Shown here piece after piece: positions 35,470 through 41,264 of a DNA stretch of 41,264 nucleotides (within the stretch, counting starts at the first letter, position 1; each line of letters opens with the position of its first letter). A program made the position numbers and the translations under genes. Location of the stretch: positions 1 through 41,264 of the forward strand of contig CAMCRC010000016.1 of NCBI GenBank assembly GCA_945877175.1, written 5' to 3'. This DNA comes from Klebsiella pneumoniae. GTDB lineage: Bacteria > Pseudomonadota > Gammaproteobacteria > Pseudomonadales > Pseudohongiellaceae. Below the pieces are notes generated by a model. That model was given only the letters and a program-made list of their open reading frames with translations, was not told the DNA's origin and ran no database searches.

Positions 35470-35724
35470 TCAGGAGCCTGTGGCTGCCGGCGCCGCACCG
35501 CCTGACCCGGAACTGTTGTCCTGGGTGCCGTGCTTGCGCTTGCCTGTCTTGAAATCTGTTTCGTACCAACCGCCGCCTTTCAGACGAAAACTGCTGGCTG
35601 ATACCTGTTTTGTCAGACCATCCTTGTTGCATGCGGGACACAATGTCAGAGGGGCATCACTGATTTTCTGAAGCGCCTCCAGTTGATTGCCACACTGACT
35701 GCACCGATATTCATATATTGGCAT
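35470..35724 (-). CDS. FmdB-family zinc ribbon protein
   Basis: An 84-residue protein that starts MPIYEYRCSQCG and has a second pair in LCPACNK, giving a four-cysteine zinc ribbon (about 8-38). GGGWYETDFK follows, and the tail is Gly/Ser/Ala-rich and disordered. The function of the family is unknown. It is commonly found just before aspS. ATG 35724 matches the family start, with GGAGG 12 nt upstream. A TTG three codons earlier is nearer the ribosome binding site but too close to it. Confidence 0.88.
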   Translation of the reverse strand: MPIYEYRCSQCGNQLEALQKISDAPLTLCPACNKDGLTKQVSASSFRLKGGGWYETDFKTGKRKHGTQDNSSGSGGAAPAATGS

Positions 35725-35804
35725 TGGCGACAATTTCCTCCATCCAGTTCTTCGATCCCGGGACGACCCTTTGCGATTGTCGCTGGGTCGTGCGAAAAAG
35801 GCGC

Positions 35805-35834
35805 AGTATACCTTACCTTGGATTCATCTGGCAT
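35805..35834 (-). promoter_or_regulatory. Possible promoter of the fmdB-aspS-yebC-ruv genes
   Basis: On the minus strand TATACT (35805-35810) is preceded after 18 bp by ATGCCA (35829-35834), four of six -35 matches. The leader before the FmdB gene would be about 75 nt. Confidence 0.4.
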
Positions 35835-35857
35835 CCCCGAACGAGGTCAGCAAACAC

Positions 35858-35863
35858 TATAAT
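35858..35863 (+). promoter_or_regulatory. Possible -10 box for the HU-like gene
   Basis: A perfect TATAAT followed by TCCGCG lies 235 bp before the HU-like start, back to back with the fmdB promoter. No good -35 is visible. A second AT-rich box (TATATAAAT) lies near 35957, so a shorter transcript is also possible. The rest of 35864-36097 holds no convincing gene. Confidence 0.35.
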
Positions 35864-36033
35864 TCCGCGTTCTTTTCAAAGACTTCACCGGATGCTCTCA
35901 CCACAGTCGCAAGCACTTGTCAGGGCGGATTAGTGCTTGCGGCTATCAGGCAAAAACTATATAAATAAGGCCCCACTGAGGCGTGAATGGAATGCAAAAC
36001 GCCTAAGATCAAAGTGCAGGAAAACATCCTGGG

Positions 36034-36058
36034 GTTCTCCCATCAGCATGGGAGCAAC
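36034..36058 (+). promoter_or_regulatory. Hairpin in the leader of the HU-like gene
   Basis: CTCCCAT and ATGGGAG form a perfect 7-bp stem with a 4-nt loop, extended by GTT/AAC across one bulged C. It ends 39 nt before the start codon and has no T-run, so it is not an ordinary terminator. A regulatory role is only inferred. Confidence 0.35.
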
Positions 36059-36097
36059 ACAAGAATCAACCTTCATCATTACTATAAGAGAACGGGC

Positions 36098-36481
36098 ATG
36101 GCTGTAGAAAAAACTGTAACCGCAAAACCCAGAAGAGCAACGTCGACTGCGGCCAAGACTGCAGCCATTCAGGAAAAATACACCAAAACAGCGATTCTCA
36201 ATGAGATCTCTGTGAATACAGAGCTGACCAGAAAGCAGGTCTCTGCAGTACTGGACGAGCTGACCAGCATCATAGAAAGACACTTGAAGAAGCGTGGCGC
36301 TGGCGAGTTCACCCTGCCCGGCCTGCTGAAAATCAAGTCCGTAAAGCGACCTGCTCGACCTGCCCGCAAGAATGTCCCGAATCCGTTCAAGCCGGGCGAG
36401 TTCATGGACATTGCGAAAAAGCCGGCAACAACGCGCTTGAAGATTCTGCCGTTGAAGAAGCTGAAGGATTTCGCAGAGTAA
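36098..36481 (+). CDS. HU-like DNA-binding protein with N-terminal tail
   Basis: A 127-residue HU/IHF-fold protein. Residues 1-33 form a basic Ala/Thr/Lys-rich tail ([15 protein letters not shown]). The HU core follows, with [21 protein letters not shown], the [15 protein letters not shown] segment, the DNA-binding arm containing [16 protein letters not shown], and a closing [11 protein letters not shown]. This differs from classic 90-residue HU and belongs to the longer HU-like group. ATG 36098 is chosen because the frame upstream to 35987 does not look coding. A terminator follows. Confidence 0.85.
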   Translation: MAVEKTVTAKPRRATSTAAKTAAIQEKYTKTAILNEISVNTELTRKQVSAVLDELTSIIERHLKKRGAGEFTLPGLLKIKSVKRPARPARKNVPNPFKPGEFMDIAKKPATTRLKILPLKKLKDFAE

Positions 36482-36547
36482 TCCACTCTCGCGCCAGCCT
36501 GAAGTCAATGCGACGGCGAGCGCGAACGCCATAGCCTACGACGCAGA

Positions 36548-36570
36548 AAGGCAGCCTCCGGGCTGCTTTT
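36548..36570 (+). terminator. Intrinsic terminator after the HU-like gene
   Basis: GCAGCC and GGCTGC form a GC-rich 6-bp stem with loop TCCG, followed by TTTT. It lies 67-89 nt after the HU-like stop and 48 nt before proS, separating the two. Confidence 0.8.
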
Positions 36571-36617
36571 CGCATTTTACGACCCCTACAGCAGCCACAT
36601 TACGAGATCCAGGAATC

Positions 36618-38994
<2,377 letters not shown>

Positions 38995-39006
38995 ATCCCG
39001 CCCCAT

Positions 39007-39027
39007 GACTCGCGCTAGCGCCGAGTC
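39007..39027 (+). other. Intergenic hairpin between wrbA and the DUF2069 gene
   Basis: GACTC and GAGTC enclose the palindrome GCGCTAGCGC, with one extra C as a bulge. There is no T-run, so termination would have to be Rho-dependent or absent. Confidence 0.35.
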
Positions 39028-39044
39028 TGCAGAGACCTCGACCC

Positions 39045-39449
39045 ATGAGTACAGAAGAACATCCCTTCGACGCCAGCCCGGAACCCGCCATCATCGCGAA
39101 GTCCAATAGAGTCGTGGTACTTGCCTATACAGCCCTGCTCACTGTTTTTGTCCTTTACGCACTGTGGCAGCTGGCAGCTGGCGGCAATGCCGTGGTGATC
39201 GTCGTACTACTGCTGATCAAAATCGTGCCTCTGGCGATCTTCATTCCCGGGCTGCGCGCCCGCAATTTGCGCACCTACGCGTGGCTGTCTTTCGTGTGTT
39301 TACTTTATTTCGTGCAATCGGTGCAGACTGCCTTCACTGTCGACGCACGGGTGTATGGCGTGCTTGTCACTCTGCTCGTCTCCACTCTGTTCTGTGCGCT
39401 GGTGGTCTATATCCGCAGCTATCGGGGACACTACAAAGTGTCGTTCTGA
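39045..39449 (+). CDS. DUF2069 inner-membrane protein
   Basis: A 134-residue protein with four membrane helices (about 24-45, 50-70, 76-96 and 102-124) after a polar N-terminus. KIVPLAIFIPGLRARNLRTYAWLSF is cut here to its core, LRARNLRTYAW, the conserved DUF2069 loop. The function of the family is unknown. The pairing with wrbA upstream and convergent hda is conserved in Pseudomonas relatives. The last 19 bp overlap the end of hda. Confidence 0.88.
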   Translation: MSTEEHPFDASPEPAIIAKSNRVVVLAYTALLTVFVLYALWQLAAGGNAVVIVVLLLIKIVPLAIFIPGLRARNLRTYAWLSFVCLLYFVQSVQTAFTVDARVYGVLVTLLVSTLFCALVVYIRSYRGHYKVSF

Positions 39450-40132
39450 AACACTTCGCGAACCAGCGGGATGGTGATTCTGCGCTGGGTCCGAAGGCAA
39501 TGTTCGTCCAGCCGCTCCAGCAGTGAGAACAAGCCTTTGCTGCTGCGTTCGGTGCGCTGCAGAACGTAGTGCGCCACCTCCTCCGACAAGTCCATGCCAC
39601 GCAGGCGCGCACGTTTCAGCAGCGCCTGAATCTTGTCTTCATCAGTCAGCTCATGCACTTGAAACACCAGCCCCAGCTGCAGACGCGACAACAGATCCGG
39701 CAATTGCACCTGCAGCTGTCGTGGCGCACTTCTGCCGGCAATCAACAGCCGGGTGCCCGAATCCCGCAGGCGATTGAACAGGGAGAACAGCGCCAGCTCC
39801 CAGTCAGCATTGCCTGCGATTTGCTCGACGTCATCCAGGCAGACCATATCCAGCGCCTCCAGCCCCTCGAGCATCTCCGGATGAAACTGCGCGTGCATCT
39901 GCAATGGCATATATAGGGTGCCACCGGCGTGTCCCTCCTGCTGACAGAGCGCCTGCAGCAGATGGCTGCATCCGGCCCCCGGGACTCCCCACAACCAGGT
40001 GAACTGTGCAAGGTGCGTGGCGTCACGAAGGTAGTCCAGCGCCTGGGCATTGGCAGCGGTAACATGGAAATTGTCGAAGGTCGCAGCGTCATCCAGCATG
40101 ATCTGCAGCGAAAGTTGCCGCGGGCGGAGCAT
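39431..40132 (-). CDS. hda: DnaA regulatory inactivator Hda
   Basis: A 233-residue DnaA-like AAA+ protein that, bound to the DNA-loaded sliding clamp, stimulates ATP hydrolysis by DnaA and so prevents re-initiation. RQLSLQIML at residues 5-13 contains the QLSL clamp-binding motif. The Walker A region is degenerate (GVPGAGCSHLL), as it often is in Hda. VCLDDVEQIAG is Walker B, and GRSAPRQL is sensor 1. ATG 40132 follows the DUF2066 stop by one base (TGACATG), which implies coupled translation. The longer frame upstream overlaps that gene. Confidence 0.93.
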   Translation of the reverse strand: MLRPRQLSLQIMLDDAATFDNFHVTAANAQALDYLRDATHLAQFTWLWGVPGAGCSHLLQALCQQEGHAGGTLYMPLQMHAQFHPEMLEGLEALDMVCLDDVEQIAGNADWELALFSLFNRLRDSGTRLLIAGRSAPRQLQVQLPDLLSRLQLGLVFQVHELTDEDKIQALLKRARLRGMDLSEEVAHYVLQRTERSSKGLFSLLERLDEHCLRTQRRITIPLVREVFQNDTL

Positions 40133-40133
40133 G

Positions 40134-41225
40134 TCAGCGCACCCAGCGAAAGTGCAGAACGCTTTGCTCGGTACTCTGGCCTGGCACGTCAAGGGGCTGG
40201 AGATCGCGTCCAAGGGAAATGAACTCTGTGAACAGGAATGCCGAGCTTGAAAGCCACACATCCAGTTCTATGCCAGAGCCATCCAGCAGTGCAGCGGCAA
40301 CTGTGTCCACCACGGCAAGATTATCCATGTAAGCCATAAGATTGACGTAATCAGTGGCACTGTCCATACCCTCCACGCGCACCGTCACCCTTGAATTGGC
40401 AGGCGCTTCAAGGCTGTTGAAAGCGAAGTGGCTGGCAAGCTGCGCCGTGACCTGGTTCAGAGTGCCCAGGGTGTAGACAGACAAATCCCGTTCGAAGGCA
40501 TCGAACGTCTCCGCACTGCCCCTGAACAAGAACTGCCACAATCCCACCAGATCCCCATTGGGAGACTCCAGCAGCCGACCACTCAGAATGGCGTCTGCGC
40601 CATAACGTGCACTGGCATTGCGAATGGCTGCCTCGTCCAGACTCCAGGCCACATCGGCAGGCAGATTGCGGCGGTCTTCGAGGTCCATGACCGGTATCAG
40701 CACCGGCAGGCCGCGGACTCGAGAGAACTCTCGCACTATCTCCAGCATGGGGTGTTCAGAGTCGGCACTCAGGAGTTCACGTTGTCCCGTGGCATTCTGC
40801 ACCGAAAGCCATAACAGCACTGCAGGACGGTCGCGATCCCAGACTGGCACGCCAGAAGACATCAACATCTGGTTTACCAGGGCGCTGTCGAAACTCACAC
40901 TGATGAGGGTGCGCGGTTCCGGCCCGGTGGAGTCCGTTCTATAGCTCACTTCCTGCACATAGCTCTGGGCATCGCGAACCGCACGCTCCACAGCTGCATT
41001 GCCAAGGTGACGCTCTACGCCGGTAATCTTCAGAATGACGGCGGTCAACCCCTCGCGGTAGGCACGGATGCGTTCTGCATCGCCCTGATCCTGCACCGCG
41101 ATTTCCTGTTCATAGAGACCTTGTACCAGCAATGCGTGGACAGGAGCACTGCTGAACAGCCCCGACAAGAGAGTCACAAAGAGCAGAAGTGAGGGCAAGG
41201 AAAGGAGTTTTTTCATGTACGGCAT
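40134..41225 (-). CDS. DUF2066 periplasmic protein
   Basis: A 363-residue protein of unknown function. The signal peptide (about 4-30; MKKLLSLPSLLLFVTLLSG, cleaved near VHA|LL) is followed by the DUF2066 domain, with REGLTAVILKITG and RPAVLLWLSVQ, and a C-terminal ADAILSGRL segment. ATG 41225 is chosen because GGAGGA lies 9-10 nt upstream. An ATG three codons later is also possible. In relatives this gene lies between purM and hda, so purM would be expected just beyond the right edge. The 39 bases to the edge hold only this upstream region. Confidence 0.88.
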   Translation of the reverse strand: MPYMKKLLSLPSLLLFVTLLSGLFSSAPVHALLVQGLYEQEIAVQDQGDAERIRAYREGLTAVILKITGVERHLGNAAVERAVRDAQSYVQEVSYRTDSTGPEPRTLISVSFDSALVNQMLMSSGVPVWDRDRPAVLLWLSVQNATGQRELLSADSEHPMLEIVREFSRVRGLPVLIPVMDLEDRRNLPADVAWSLDEAAIRNASARYGADAILSGRLLESPNGDLVGLWQFLFRGSAETFDAFERDLSVYTLGTLNQVTAQLASHFAFNSLEAPANSRVTVRVEGMDSATDYVNLMAYMDNLAVVDTVAAALLDGSGIELDVWLSSSAFLFTEFISLGRDLQPLDVPGQSTEQSVLHFRWVR

Positions 41226-41264
41226 GATACCTGATCCTCCCCGCCATGACACGCCAGCCTCCCA

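Noticed and set aside
35987-36097. N-terminal extension of the HU-like protein by 37 residues
   Set aside because: The extra residues are not HU-like and cover the hairpin leader. ATG 36098 has an upstream purine-rich stretch and a better protein start.

Overview
The window is a block of gammaproteobacterial core chromosome, about 41 kb, carrying roughly 42 protein genes and three tRNA genes, with one small scar of decayed mobile DNA near the left end. By eye the DNA is moderately GC-rich (mid-50s percent, an estimate). Gene order from the right end to the middle (DUF2066-hda, DUF2069-wrbA, proS, aspS-yebC-ruvCAB, tolQRAB-pal-cpoB, queE-queC, tRNA-Lys, nadA, bepA, TusA-like, perM, dapA-bamC) closely follows the order known from Pseudomonas and relatives, so the host is probably a member of the Pseudomonadales/Cellvibrionales/Oceanospirillales side of the class. 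No species can be named from the sequence alone.

Layout. 1-2066: an exported DUF11-like protein that runs off the left edge, and a PLP enzyme of the D-cysteine desulfhydrase/ACC deaminase family. 2079-3165: an internally deleted IS3-family element joined to the C-terminal half of a dead tyrosine recombinase, lying against the 3' end of tRNA-Asp. 3166-3400: tRNA-Asp and tRNA-Val with a good promoter. 3450-6288: a CHASE2 adenylate cyclase and divergent queD. 6292-10891: prfB (with its programmed frameshift), lysS, ung and a flavin reductase, all leftward. 11010-15767: mnmC, the aminopeptidase apeB, an FKBP isomerase and a small leucine-rich-repeat lipoprotein. 15776-19795: dapA-bamC-rmuC-miaE, leftward. 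19878-23911: perM, a TusA-like protein, bepA and nadA. 23963-30402: tRNA-Lys, queC, queE and the complete Tol-Pal cluster. 30627-35724: ruvBAC, yebC, aspS and an FmdB zinc ribbon. 36098-41225: an HU-like protein with a long leader, proS, wrbA, a DUF2069 membrane protein, hda and a DUF2066 protein.

How the genes work together. Several envelope functions meet here: Tol-Pal (outer-membrane constriction at division), BamC and BepA (outer-membrane barrel assembly and quality control) and an FKBP foldase. Translation is well represented: three class II aminoacyl-tRNA synthetases (Lys, Asp, Pro), release factor 2, and tRNA modification by MnmC, MiaE and the preQ0 enzymes QueD, QueE and QueC. The AspRS carries the His/Gly signature of the non-discriminating type, which predicts tRNA-dependent asparagine synthesis. 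RuvABC, Ung, RmuC and Hda cover DNA repair and replication control.

I found no defence system, CRISPR array, prophage or clearly new multi-gene system. The points most worth a second look are the IS3/integrase relic at tRNA-Asp, including an intact small ORF that fuses two transposase HTH regions; the absence of ybgC from the tol cluster; the overlapping queC terminator and tRNA-Lys promoter; the structured leader of the HU gene; and an orphan LRR lipoprotein.
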